Assembly (NCBI RefSeq): GCF_009765835.1
Contig: NZ_LMUS01000001.1
Location: 1,495,559-1,559,558, forward strand
DNA: 64,000 bases
Reading direction: 5' to 3'
DNA from: Granulicella sp. L56
GTDB taxonomy: Bacteria > Acidobacteriota > Terriglobia > Terriglobales > Acidobacteriaceae
Position numbers and translations under genes: made by a program. Below the pieces are notes generated by a model, which made no database searches, was not told where the DNA came from, and worked only from the letters and a program-made list of their open reading frames with translations. Shown here piece after piece: positions 35,271 through 44,516 of this stretch (the stretch's first letter is position 1; every line of letters starts with the position of its first letter).

Positions 35271-36638
35271 CTATTCGATCTTTTCTCTCTTCTCCGCCAC
35301 CAGAACCACTCGCTCCACGCCTTCCCTGCCCTCATGCAGAATCTTCACCTTCGCCCCCTTGGCCGCCTCCCGCTGCGTCTCGGCCATCTTCTTCGGCTCG
35401 CCCAGCGCCGCTCTGGCCGCACCGCGCAGAATCCGCCGCACCGGCCACCCTCCATCCGCATTCGGCAAAAAAACCTCGCCCGTCCGCTGCTTCTCCGGCC
35501 TGTAATACCATCGCTTGAACAGCGAAAGATGATCGCTCAGCAGCGCCAGATCACTGGCCTTCCCCACCTTAGCCTCCAATGAAGCCAGCACCGCCGCAGC
35601 CCTCACCTCAGGCGAGTCCGCAGGCGCACCTGCCTCCCCCTCCAGCGGAACCGCCTGCAACATCAGCGGCTGTGCAAACAACGAGGAGCCGACGCTCGTC
35701 TGCTCCTTCACCACCCTTACCCCCAGCGTCGAAAGCCGCTCCGGCCCGGCAATGCATCCACCCTCCAGCAAAAACAGCGCCGCCTGCTCCGGTGTTTCCT
35801 TCTCCACCGCCGCAGCCTGCACGATCACTGCCCGCAGCTTCGGAACCGGCTGCACCATCTCATCCGCCAGCGCCGCAGCAGCCTTTACCTTCTGCCACTG
35901 AGTATGCAGCGCCGCCGCCTTCTCAAACTCCATCTCCGCCGAAGCCTGCTCCCGCTCCAACTCGATCGCCGCCAGCCTGCTCTCGCCGCGCGTGTCGAAG
36001 AACGCCTTCACCGCCTCAGCCTCAGCCGCATACTGCTCCGGCGTGCAGGCCTGCTTACACGGCTCCATGCACTTCTTCATCTCCCCGTACACGCACCCCG
36101 GATGCTCCGGATAAGGCTCCAGGTCCTCCCAGCACCGCCGCAGCTTAAACAGATCGAGCACCGCATCGCAGTACCGCTCCGCAGCCGCCCGCGAAGGAAA
36201 CGGCCCATACATCTCCGCCAGCCCGCGCTTCGACAGTCGGTTCGTCGCATAGACCCGCGGATGCGCATTCTCCATCGTCAACCGCAAAAAATAAGGAGTA
36301 TGCAGCTTCAGCCTGCGCCGCGCCTCGGCATATCCGAACAGCGCCACTGCCGCGTCATACAGCACCAGCGACGACTCAAAGTCAGAGCCGGTAACGCAAT
36401 ATTCAATCCGCGCCACTTTGTCCCGCAGATTGAGCCGCTTCGACTGCGACTCCGGCGGATCGAGCAGCCGCCTCATCCGCCGCCGCAGATCAGCCGTGCG
36501 CGTCAGATAAGGCTCATCGCCCTCGCGCGCGCCGCACAGCGCAAACACGCCCGGCAACGCAGGCACAGCCCGCAGAATTTCCTCTGCCCGCTCCGGCGCG
36601 AAGTCAACAACATGTTCGAAATGAAAACTCAATCCCAC
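35271..36638 (-). CDS. Truncated UvrC-like protein with degenerate GIY-YIG domain and UvrB-binding motif
   Basis: 455 residues from a GTG. The N-terminus (PGVFALCGAREGDEPYLTRT then DLRRRMRRLL, about 28-58) aligns by eye with the UvrC GIY-YIG nuclease, but the normal LYVGKA block reads YLTRT, so the second catalytic motif is changed while the Arg-rich helix is kept. The Cys cluster GCVYGEMKKCMEPCKQAC (about 185) and the UVR/UvrB-binding helix pair (EREQASAEMEFEKAAALHTQWQKV, about 225-255) are present. The C-terminal RNase H-like nuclease and helix-hairpin-helix domains of UvrC are missing; about 190 unrecognised residues follow instead. Cho-like proteins also lack the second nuclease, but they keep GIY-YIG. 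Role unknown, perhaps non-catalytic. Confidence 0.75.
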   Translation of the reverse strand: MGLSFHFEHVVDFAPERAEEILRAVPALPGVFALCGAREGDEPYLTRTADLRRRMRRLLDPPESQSKRLNLRDKVARIEYCVTGSDFESSLVLYDAAVALFGYAEARRRLKLHTPYFLRLTMENAHPRVYATNRLSKRGLAEMYGPFPSRAAAERYCDAVLDLFKLRRCWEDLEPYPEHPGCVYGEMKKCMEPCKQACTPEQYAAEAEAVKAFFDTRGESRLAAIELEREQASAEMEFEKAAALHTQWQKVKAAAALADEMVQPVPKLRAVIVQAAAVEKETPEQAALFLLEGGCIAGPERLSTLGVRVVKEQTSVGSSLFAQPLMLQAVPLEGEAGAPADSPEVRAAAVLASLEAKVGKASDLALLSDHLSLFKRWYYRPEKQRTGEVFLPNADGGWPVRRILRGAARAALGEPKKMAETQREAAKGAKVKILHEGREGVERVVLVAEKREKIE

Positions 36639-36801
36639 CCCCGGATTGTAGTTTCTTCAATCGGCCCCGCGCCGATTTCATTTCCTCGAGCGCACGGATA
36701 GAAAACAGCAAATCAGGGGAAGGTTTCTTTGTTTGTCATTCCCGAAGGGAATCTGCGTTTTGCCCGAATCACCAATACTACATATCTGGAGGAGAACCTC
36801 T

Positions 36802-38181
36802 CTAAGCCCCGGCGATCATCATCCCCTCAACCCGAATCGTAGGCGCCGCACTAGACCCGCGAAAGACAAGATCATTCCCAATCGCAACGATGTTCTTGTA
36901 CATGTCCTTCAGATTTCCAGCGATGGTAATCTCTTCCACCGGATAAGCCAGCTCGCCATTCTCAATCCACATGCCGCTGGCTCCCTGCGAGTAATCACCC
37001 GTCACAAGGTTCACGCCGAAGCCCATCGTCTCCGTCACATAAAGCCCGCTCTTCACATCGCCAATCAGTTCTTGCGGCGTAAGTGTACCCGGCTCAAGAT
37101 AAAAGTTCCCAGCACCAATCCCCGGATTTCCCGCCAGCCCACGCGAAGCATTCCCGGTCGACTTCATCCCCAGCTTCTTGGCAGTGTAGGTATTCAAAAC
37201 ATAGTTCTTCAGAATGCCGTTCTCCACCAGAACCGTTCGCCGCGTAGGCAGACCCTCGCCATCAAAAGGAGAAGTCCCAAACCCGCCGATACCATCAAAA
37301 ATCATCGTGCCGTCATCGACGACAGTAATGTTCTCTCCCGCAACCTGCTGCCCAAGCTGATCGCAAAAGAAGCTGGCATTGCGATAGATCGAATCGCCAT
37401 TGGCCCCCTCGAAGATGTTGCCGATAATCGACCGCGCAATCTCCGGCGAAAACACTACCGGGGCCTTCTGCGTCTTCACCTGCCGCGCTCCCAGCCGCGC
37501 CAGCGTCCGCCGCGCCGCCTCGTGGCCAATCTCCTCCGGCGACTCCAGCTTGCGCGTCGTCCGCGCAGCCGAGTACCAGTAATTACGCTGCATTCCGCCC
37601 TTCTCATCCACCGCAATCGGCATCGCAGAGAAGCCGCAATACGAGCGGCGATACTCACCTACAAAGCCACGCGAGTTGACCAGGATCTTATGTGAGGTCG
37701 CCGTATCGAAGTCGCCGCCGCCGGAATTCTGAATGCGCGTGTCGTAGCCCATCGCAGCAGCTTCTACTCGCCGCGCCGTCTCGATGCGATCCGCCGGAGG
37801 CATCTCGTTGACGTCCTCGAAGTAGAGGTGCTGATCTTCTTCGATCTTGCCAAACTCATGCGCCTCAGGCAGACCGGCAAACGGATCTTCGCTGGTAATC
37901 TTCGCCAGCGTAATCGCACCATCCACCAGCCGCTCAATCGACTCCGCCGAAAAATCCGACGAAGACGTGCTCGCCGTCCTCTGACCAACAAAGACGCGCA
38001 AGCCAATGGCCCGCGAGCCCGACTCCTTCAGCGTCTCAACCTGCCCGAGACGAACCAGCGCGGAAAACTCATCGCCTTCATAGACGACGGCCTCAGCATC
38101 GGTCGCGCCCGTCTTGAGCGCCTTGGCAAGAACATCCGAAGCAAGATTCTTCAGGTCGGAAGCAATTTGTTCAGCTTGCAA
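36802..38181 (-). CDS. pmbA: TldE/PmbA-family protein, partner of TldD
   Basis: 459 residues. DAEAVVYEGDEFSALVRLGQVETLKES and SRAIGLRVFVGQRTASTSSSDF are the N-terminal domain hallmarks of the TldD/PmbA family; the middle lacks HExxxH, as in TldE, and the C-terminal domain shows VTGDYSQGASGMWIENGELAYPVEEITIAGN. TldD and TldE form a heterodimeric protease that degrades unfolded or modified peptides and matures some RiPPs; TldE is the non-catalytic half. Transcribed with tldD and a small zinc-ribbon gene lying between them. Confidence 0.92.
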   Translation of the reverse strand: MQAEQIASDLKNLASDVLAKALKTGATDAEAVVYEGDEFSALVRLGQVETLKESGSRAIGLRVFVGQRTASTSSSDFSAESIERLVDGAITLAKITSEDPFAGLPEAHEFGKIEEDQHLYFEDVNEMPPADRIETARRVEAAAMGYDTRIQNSGGGDFDTATSHKILVNSRGFVGEYRRSYCGFSAMPIAVDEKGGMQRNYWYSAARTTRKLESPEEIGHEAARRTLARLGARQVKTQKAPVVFSPEIARSIIGNIFEGANGDSIYRNASFFCDQLGQQVAGENITVVDDGTMIFDGIGGFGTSPFDGEGLPTRRTVLVENGILKNYVLNTYTAKKLGMKSTGNASRGLAGNPGIGAGNFYLEPGTLTPQELIGDVKSGLYVTETMGFGVNLVTGDYSQGASGMWIENGELAYPVEEITIAGNLKDMYKNIVAIGNDLVFRGSSAAPTIRVEGMMIAGA

Positions 38182-38232
38182 TGGTCAGTTCCTCTTGAGT
38201 GCATCTTCAATCATTCTGCCAGAACAAAAACA

Positions 38233-38266
38233 GGTCATCTCAACCGGAGCGAGACCCCTGTATTTT
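38233..38266 (+). repeat. Dispersed repeat family A, copy 6 (short)
   Basis: GTCATCTCAACCGGAGCG joined directly to AGACCCCTGTATTTTG; the central AGCGCAGTGG part is deleted. It lies between the zinc-ribbon gene and pmbA. Confidence 0.75.
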
Positions 38267-38287
38267 GTTTAGTTCAACCACAAACAC

Positions 38288-38596
38288 TTAGTGAACAGGC
38301 GATTGCGACGGACGCGCCTCACGGCCATCGGTGGCCTTGAGGAAATGCAGACCAGCCGCGCAGTATTCCGAGTCGCTCTTCAGCTTGTGCTCGACGTGTG
38401 GCGGTGGCGCATTCTCGACATTGCGGCGAAACACCTTGAGCGGACCACCGCAGCTCTTGCAGCGGAACTCCGTATCGTTATCGATGAGAGCATCGGCAAT
38501 CATCTTCACCTTCCAGAACGGCTCGTAGCCACCGGTGGCTTTGACTCGCCGACGCTTCACTTCGCACTCATAAAACTTTTCGCGTTCGACTGCCAT
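38288..38596 (-). CDS. Small zinc-ribbon-like hypothetical protein
   Basis: 102 residues, soluble. It starts MAVEREKFYECEVKRRRVKATGG, has TEFRCKSCGGPLKVF near residue 45 (C-x2-C) and later PPHVEHKLKSDSEYCAAGLHF (His and Cys), which together could bind one zinc. No family was recognised. It lies between tldD and pmbA on the same strand with gaps of 74 and 106 bases, so it is probably in their operon. Confidence 0.65.
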   Translation of the reverse strand: MAVEREKFYECEVKRRRVKATGGYEPFWKVKMIADALIDNDTEFRCKSCGGPLKVFRRNVENAPPPHVEHKLKSDSEYCAAGLHFLKATDGREARPSQSPVH

Positions 38597-38670
38597 GATT
38601 CACCTCAATTGTTGCTTTGTGCGGTACGCATGGGTTCGATTCCATGGGATATAAAAATTAAAATCAAACT

Positions 38671-40113
<1,443 letters not shown>

Positions 40114-40165
40114 CTTATTTCATTGTAGGCTCCCGGGGGAAGGGCGGCAAACGACGGCAGTCAAC

Positions 40166-40223
40166 ATGTAACCAGTAAAATAGCACTGGAATGGTTACAT
40201 TTGATTTAGTGTAACCGGTAAAA
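40166..40223. promoter_or_regulatory. TGTAACC repeats upstream of tldD, candidate operator
   Basis: TGTAACCAGTAAAA (40167-40180) recurs as TGTAACCGGTAAAA (40210-40223), 43 bases apart, about four helical turns. Between them ATGGTTACAT (40191-40200) is an inverted half-site, so ATGTAACCA...TGGTTACAT also form a perfect nine-base inverted repeat. All lie in the 126-base gap upstream of tldD. Confidence 0.5.
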
Positions 40224-40239
40224 CTCCGTTTAGGTGGTT

Positions 40240-41148
40240 TCATCGACCATGGGACGGGTCAGGCGAAGCTGCAGTGTTGAGGTCGATCGAGAGATCGGGA
40301 GCGCCCGGAGCGTGACAGTTGCCGTCTCGGCCGTAGCTCTGCGCACAGGCCTCAGTGAGGGATTTGCGCCGCGGAGACTGAGCATATTGCCACACCATGG
40401 CATCCGGAGTTCCGCTGGCAGCAAGCGGTAAAGCATTCAAAACACAGCCATTCGAAGGCGGACACCCGTCCTGCACCACCCACAGCGCTATCTCGTGGAG
40501 ATGCTGTGCGGCGACGTGACTGCGGATGTCCTGCGCCGTGGTGATGGTGTGTCCATGTCCCTCGTTGACGAGCTGGCCGCTGCCATACACGCCAGGTCGA
40601 TAGCCGGAGCGAGCTATAACCTCCGTCCATGCAAAGAGATAGTCTGCCTGCTCCGGCAGAAGTCGTCCACCTTCCTCCTGATCGAGAAAGATGATCGCGT
40701 TAAGTGGAAAATGTTCGCGCCGAGCGGCGGCGATGGCGGCGGCAGCGTCACTTTTGCCGAGTGCGGCGGGAGCGGTGCCGGACTTCTGTGCCTTCGTAAT
40801 TTCGGTATCGAGCCGTCCGTTGAAGAGCACAAGAAATCCGAAGCCGTTGCGAAGGATGATGTCGCGTTTGCCCTGCCAGCTATTCTGCCGATCGCCGGGG
40901 GGAGTGTTGAGCCAATATCCCGTAAAGGAAAAGTGTTGCCGCAGAGCTGGGAGCGCCTGATCGCCGGGATAGTCGTTGAGATCGAAGCCTAGATATGCGT
41001 GTGCAGCGTCTGATTGCTGACGATTAGCAGATGAGGGCTGCTGAGCGCTGGCAAAGGCAGCGAGAGTGGAGAGGACGAGACCCGTGATCAGAAGACGCAT
41101 GTAATAGATGAGACGTTGAAAAAGCCTTAACTGAAGATACGAGGCCAT
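40240..41148 (-). CDS. Exported DUF1906 (Rv2525c-like) glycoside hydrolase-fold protein
   Basis: 302 residues; AAGG stands before ATG 41148, but the signal peptide proper begins at Met17 (MRLLITGLVLSTLAAFASA), which could be the true start. The mature part opens AYLGFDLNDYPGDQAL, then FTGYWLN, GFGFLVLFNGR, AIIFLDQEEGG and YRPGVYGSG. These are the strands of a TIM-barrel family (DUF1906, glycoside-hydrolase-like as in mycobacterial Rv2525c), thought to act on cell-wall or exported glycans. FLDQEE is the probable active-site strand. Stands alone upstream of tldD. Confidence 0.75.
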   Translation of the reverse strand: MASYLQLRLFQRLIYYMRLLITGLVLSTLAAFASAQQPSSANRQQSDAAHAYLGFDLNDYPGDQALPALRQHFSFTGYWLNTPPGDRQNSWQGKRDIILRNGFGFLVLFNGRLDTEITKAQKSGTAPAALGKSDAAAAIAAARREHFPLNAIIFLDQEEGGRLLPEQADYLFAWTEVIARSGYRPGVYGSGQLVNEGHGHTITTAQDIRSHVAAQHLHEIALWVVQDGCPPSNGCVLNALPLAASGTPDAMVWQYAQSPRRKSLTEACAQSYGRDGNCHAPGAPDLSIDLNTAASPDPSHGR

Positions 41149-41188
41149 ATGCTACCTTGCAATTCAATGAATCTTTGAGGAGCTTTGT

Positions 41189-41716
41189 ATGTCCGAGCAT
41201 GATCCGCACTATCCGATTGGAAGGTTTGAGAAGCCGGCAATCATTACACCGGACGACCGACTGCAAGCGATTTCGACGCTGGCGGAGACGCCGGAGATGT
41301 TACGCAACGCCGTTGATAGGTTGGATACAGCACAACTGAGCACGCCCTATCGCGAGGGAGGATGGACGGTGCGGCAGGTGGTACACCACATGGCGGACAG
41401 CCACATGAACGCATTTGTCCGCTTGCGGCTGGCGCTGACCGAAGACTGGCCGACGATCAAGCCCTATGACGAAAAAGCATGGGCAACGCTTCGCGACTAT
41501 GCCGCCCCGATCGAGTGGTCGCTGGAGCTGGTGGAGAGCCTTCATGCGCGCTGGGTGATGTTGCTGCAATCGCTGAGCGAGGAGCAGTGGCAGCGCGGGT
41601 TTCTGCATCCCGAGAACGGACCGGTGACGCTGGATGTGATGACGCTAACGTATGCGTGGCACTCGATGCATCATGTGGCGCACATTACGCATCTGCGCGC
41701 AAAAGAAGAGTGGTAG
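41189..41716 (+). CDS. DinB/YfiT-like putative metal-dependent hydrolase or thiol transferase
   Basis: 175 residues with GAGGAG before the start. Four-helix-bundle pattern with metal-ligand histidines in VRQVVHHMADSHMNAF and WHSMHHVAHITHLR; the opening YPIGRFEKP and GGWTVRQVVHH are typical of YfiT. Relatives bind nickel or zinc and some transfer low-molecular-weight thiols. Eight bases separate it from the next gene, so the two are probably co-transcribed. Confidence 0.85.
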   Translation: MSEHDPHYPIGRFEKPAIITPDDRLQAISTLAETPEMLRNAVDRLDTAQLSTPYREGGWTVRQVVHHMADSHMNAFVRLRLALTEDWPTIKPYDEKAWATLRDYAAPIEWSLELVESLHARWVMLLQSLSEEQWQRGFLHPENGPVTLDVMTLTYAWHSMHHVAHITHLRAKEEW

Positions 41717-41724
41717 CTGGCGGC

Positions 41725-43329
41725 ATGAGATTGTCGCGCACGGCAGGGGCAGAGCCGGAGCAGACCGTGGAGCAGATTGCCGCGGCGCTGGAGGGGTTTC
41801 TTGCCGAACACCCGAAGGCAGTCGTGCTCGAAGACGGCAAGGTGCTCTTCGACATGCGCGAGGCGAAGTATTCGCTGGCCACGGAGCATGGACGATGCAC
41901 GCTGCATCTTTGGGGCGAGGACCGCAACCTGGTTCGCCGAGTGAGCGGAACTGCGCTGCGGAACGGCGTACTGCGGCTGAGCACGCATCGCTTTGGACAG
42001 ACGAAACCGCAGATGCTGGAGCTTGCCGCAGATAAAGACCGGCGCACGCCTTCGACGCGCGAGGCAACGCGGGTGAAGTATCTGCGCGTGCTGGAACGGG
42101 TGCTGCAGCGGAACTTCGACGACTGGAAACCGGATGGGTTTCGTACCGCGATGGACCTTGAAAAGAGCTTTGGGCCAGCGTATGCGCGGGGATCGCTGGT
42201 GCAAGGACAGAAGGCCTGGGCCGTCATCGCCGTGAATGAAGAAGAGACGCAGGCCACCGTCGATGGGATTTTGACGCTGGGAATTTTGTGGCTGCAACAC
42301 TGTCGCGAATCGGGCGGCGGACGGAGGCTGTATCAGGGGCTGCGGGTGATTGTGCCGCGTGGCATGGCAACGCTGACGCTGTCGCGGCTGGCGTGGCTCA
42401 ATTGCGATGCTGCGCTGTGGGAGTTGTGGGAGCTGGACCAGGCGAGCGAAGAGTTGGAGCAGCGCGATGCTGCCGACCATGGCAACCTGACGACTCGGTT
42501 GATGCATGCGCCAAATATGGAGGCCGCGCGGGAGCGGTTTGGCGAGTCGGCTGCGCGAGTGATGGCGCTGGTGCCGGAACCGATGCGCGAGGTGGTGGAG
42601 CAGAAGATTCGCAGCGGAACGGAGATGGCGTTTCTGCTGCATGGGTTGGAGTTTGCGCGGGTGCGGATGGGGTATGGGGGCAGCTCCTTCAACAGCACGC
42701 AGGAGATTACGTTTGGCGCGGGCGCGAATGAGACGGTGCTGACCGGCGAGAATGAAGCCGAGCTGCGGGAGCTGGTGTCGCGGCTGTTTGCGCGACGGGC
42801 TGCGAATGGCGACAGCCGCGATCCGCTGTACAGGATGCAGCCGGAGCGTTGGCTGGAGAGCGTTCTGCGGCGCGATGTCGAACCGCTGGATGCGCATTTG
42901 AATGCGGCGCATGTTTATACGCAGGTTCCGGCGTTCGCCGCGGCGGATCGCGGGATGCTCGATCTGCTGGGCGTGACCGATGATGGACGACTGGCGGTGA
43001 TCGAGCTGAAGGCCGACGAAGATCTGCACCTTGCCTTGCAGGGGTTGGACTACTGGGTGCGAGTGCGATGGCATCATCTGCAGAATCCCGATCAAATGAG
43101 CGGGCTGGGCGAGTTTCAACGGCATGGATACTTTGGCGGGGTCAGGCTGTCGGCCGAGGCGCCGAAGCTCTATCTGGTGGCTCCGGCGTTGCGGGTGCAT
43201 CCGGCGACGGAGGTGGTGCTGCGATATCTGTCGCCGCGAGTGGAGTGGTCTCTGGTTGCGCTGGATGAGCGATGGCGCGCAAAGGTGAAGGCGGTTTGGC
43301 GGAAGCGGAGTAGCGATTCTCGCCTGTAG
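41725..43329 (+). CDS. Predicted PD-(D/E)xK (NucS-like) nuclease with large unknown N-terminal region
   Basis: 534 residues from ATG 41725; a longer frame would cover the DinB-like gene. Residues about 1-340 are unrecognised, helix-rich and contain many Trp (LWELWELD). The C-terminal part has PERWLESVLRRDVEPLDAH, then GMLDLLGV (D413), GRLAVIELKAD (E427-x-K429) and ALQGLDYWVRV (Q439 and Y443). This D...E-x-K...Q-x-x-x-Y order is the active site of restriction-like PD-(D/E)xK enzymes and most resembles the NucS/EndoMS C-terminal domain. DNA cleavage is therefore predicted; the biological role is unknown. Codon use is like the neighbours. Confidence 0.65.
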   Translation: MRLSRTAGAEPEQTVEQIAAALEGFLAEHPKAVVLEDGKVLFDMREAKYSLATEHGRCTLHLWGEDRNLVRRVSGTALRNGVLRLSTHRFGQTKPQMLELAADKDRRTPSTREATRVKYLRVLERVLQRNFDDWKPDGFRTAMDLEKSFGPAYARGSLVQGQKAWAVIAVNEEETQATVDGILTLGILWLQHCRESGGGRRLYQGLRVIVPRGMATLTLSRLAWLNCDAALWELWELDQASEELEQRDAADHGNLTTRLMHAPNMEAARERFGESAARVMALVPEPMREVVEQKIRSGTEMAFLLHGLEFARVRMGYGGSSFNSTQEITFGAGANETVLTGENEAELRELVSRLFARRAANGDSRDPLYRMQPERWLESVLRRDVEPLDAHLNAAHVYTQVPAFAAADRGMLDLLGVTDDGRLAVIELKADEDLHLALQGLDYWVRVRWHHLQNPDQMSGLGEFQRHGYFGGVRLSAEAPKLYLVAPALRVHPATEVVLRYLSPRVEWSLVALDERWRAKVKAVWRKRSSDSRL

Positions 43330-43395
43330 CGCGAGCGCCCTTGCCAGAGGCTATAAAATAGAGTTGTACCTGGACAGATAGGAAACGACTCCGCA

Positions 43396-43713
43396 ATGCC
43401 GCTCTACGAATACGAATGCACTGCCTGCCATCGCCGCACCGAGAAGATACAGAAATTCTCCGACCCCGAGATCACGATTTGCCCTTATTGCAGTGGGCCT
43501 CTTGAGCGCGTTATCTCCGCGCCTGCCGTCAGCTTCAAAGGCGGAGGCTGGTATGCGGACGGCTATGGCAACGCCAAGCCAAAGGCTTCCACCGAGAGTA
43601 AAAGTTCTGCGCCGAGTTCAGACTCGGGTTCGAACACTACTCCTGCACCAGCGGCTGCGGCGGCGCCCGCAGCTTCTGCTCCAGCACCTGCAGCCAGTTC
43701 GGATAAGAAATAA
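43396..43713 (+). CDS. FmdB-family zinc-ribbon protein
   Basis: 105 residues. MPLYEYECTACHRRTEKIQKF then ICPYCSGPLERVISAPAVSFKGGGWY is the FmdB regulatory-protein family with a C-x2-C...C-x2-C zinc ribbon. The last 45 residues are low-complexity Ser/Ala/Pro. The function is not established; proposed roles are regulatory. The neighbouring cupin gene converges on it, nine bases apart. Confidence 0.88.
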   Translation: MPLYEYECTACHRRTEKIQKFSDPEITICPYCSGPLERVISAPAVSFKGGGWYADGYGNAKPKASTESKSSAPSSDSGSNTTPAPAAAAAPAASAPAPAASSDKK

Positions 43714-43721
43714 CGAAAGCG

Positions 43722-44069
43722 CTACTCCTGCGGCAGCATATGAATCAGCTCCTGATCGCCGTTGAGCAGGTAGTATGCAACGAACTTCATGGGATGCGAG
43801 GCAGATGCGTTGTCGAAACGCGTAATCACTGCGTCTGCCGGTTCGTGGAAGGCTGAGCCTGTATCGAGCGTTCGCGCTTCCGCTTCGTCTTCCCGCTGAA
43901 ATACGGCAGTTCCTTCAGCGATATACCCGACGACCGGACAGGGATGAGAGTGCCTGCCGGTGCGCTGGCCGGGCGCAAAGACAATCTCACGAACTTCTAC
44001 CTGCGTAACCGTTCGGCTTCCAAGTGCCGCGCTCAATAAAGGCTTTCGGAAAATCGTATTTTCGCTCAT
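43722..44069 (-). CDS. Small single-domain cupin
   Basis: 115 residues with one cupin barrel: FAPGQRTGRHSHPCPVVGYIAEGTAVF carries an H-x-H-x... metal motif and a later FHEPADAVITRFDN supplies the second motif, though its His is in FHEP. Possible roles range from metal-dependent dioxygenase to sugar isomerase. No operon partner. Confidence 0.78.
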   Translation of the reverse strand: MSENTIFRKPLLSAALGSRTVTQVEVREIVFAPGQRTGRHSHPCPVVGYIAEGTAVFQREDEAEARTLDTGSAFHEPADAVITRFDNASASHPMKFVAYYLLNGDQELIHMLPQE

Positions 44070-44117
44070 CTCGTTTTGATGGTGATGGCAGAGCGTGGAC
44101 TCAGAAAGTCATACGTT

Positions 44118-44453
44118 CTAGCTCTTCTTCTTGGGAACCTTTGCACCGGCTTTGCGCGCTTCGGAGAGGCCAATTGCAATAGCCTGCTTGCGGCTGGTGA
44201 CCTTCTTGCCGCTGCGGCCGCTCTTGAGCTTGCCCTGCTTCATCGCCTTCATCTCGCGCTCGACGCTCTTGCCAGCGGCCGTTCCGTACTTGCGGCCTGA
44301 GCTGCTCTTCTTCGCAGGTGTCTTCCTGCTGACACTCTTTTTCGTCGCAGTCTTTTTTGTTGCGGTTTTCTTGCTTGTAGTTTTTTTGCTGGCTGATTTC
44401 TTGATTGCCGATTTTTTAGTTGCGGACTTCTTTGTTGCTTTTTTGTTTGCCAT
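44118..44453 (-). CDS. Histone H1-like basic protein with DUF6496-type C-terminus
   Basis: 111 residues. The first 52 are an imperfect KKSATKKSAIKKSA-type repeat of Lys, Ala, Thr and Ser, as in bacterial H1-like (Hc1/AlgP-like) proteins. The C-terminal half, YGTAAGKSVEREMKAMKQGK then KKVTSRKQAIAIGLSEARKAG, is a small conserved domain. It probably binds DNA non-specifically and compacts it. The repeat tract may vary in copy number between strains. Confidence 0.8.
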   Translation of the reverse strand: MANKKATKKSATKKSAIKKSASKKTTSKKTATKKTATKKSVSRKTPAKKSSSGRKYGTAAGKSVEREMKAMKQGKLKSGRSGKKVTSRKQAIAIGLSEARKAGAKVPKKKS

Positions 44454-44516
44454 AAAATTCTCCCTGCATCTAGGAGTATGGAATCGCAGCGATAAGTTGC
44501 ATCGTTGCAGACAGTG

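Noticed and set aside
40240..41148. Reading the DUF1906 protein as a lysozyme (GH25)
   Set aside because: The strand motifs fit the DUF1906/Rv2525c group better, and the DxE pattern of GH25 was not clear.
41671..43200. 509-codon reverse frame opposite the nuclease gene
   Set aside because: No start signal or family; rich in Arg, Gln and His as expected for an antisense shadow of a GC-rich gene.
43330..43395. TTGCCA/TATAAA promoter before the FmdB gene
   Set aside because: The two hexamers are five bases apart; no valid promoter geometry.
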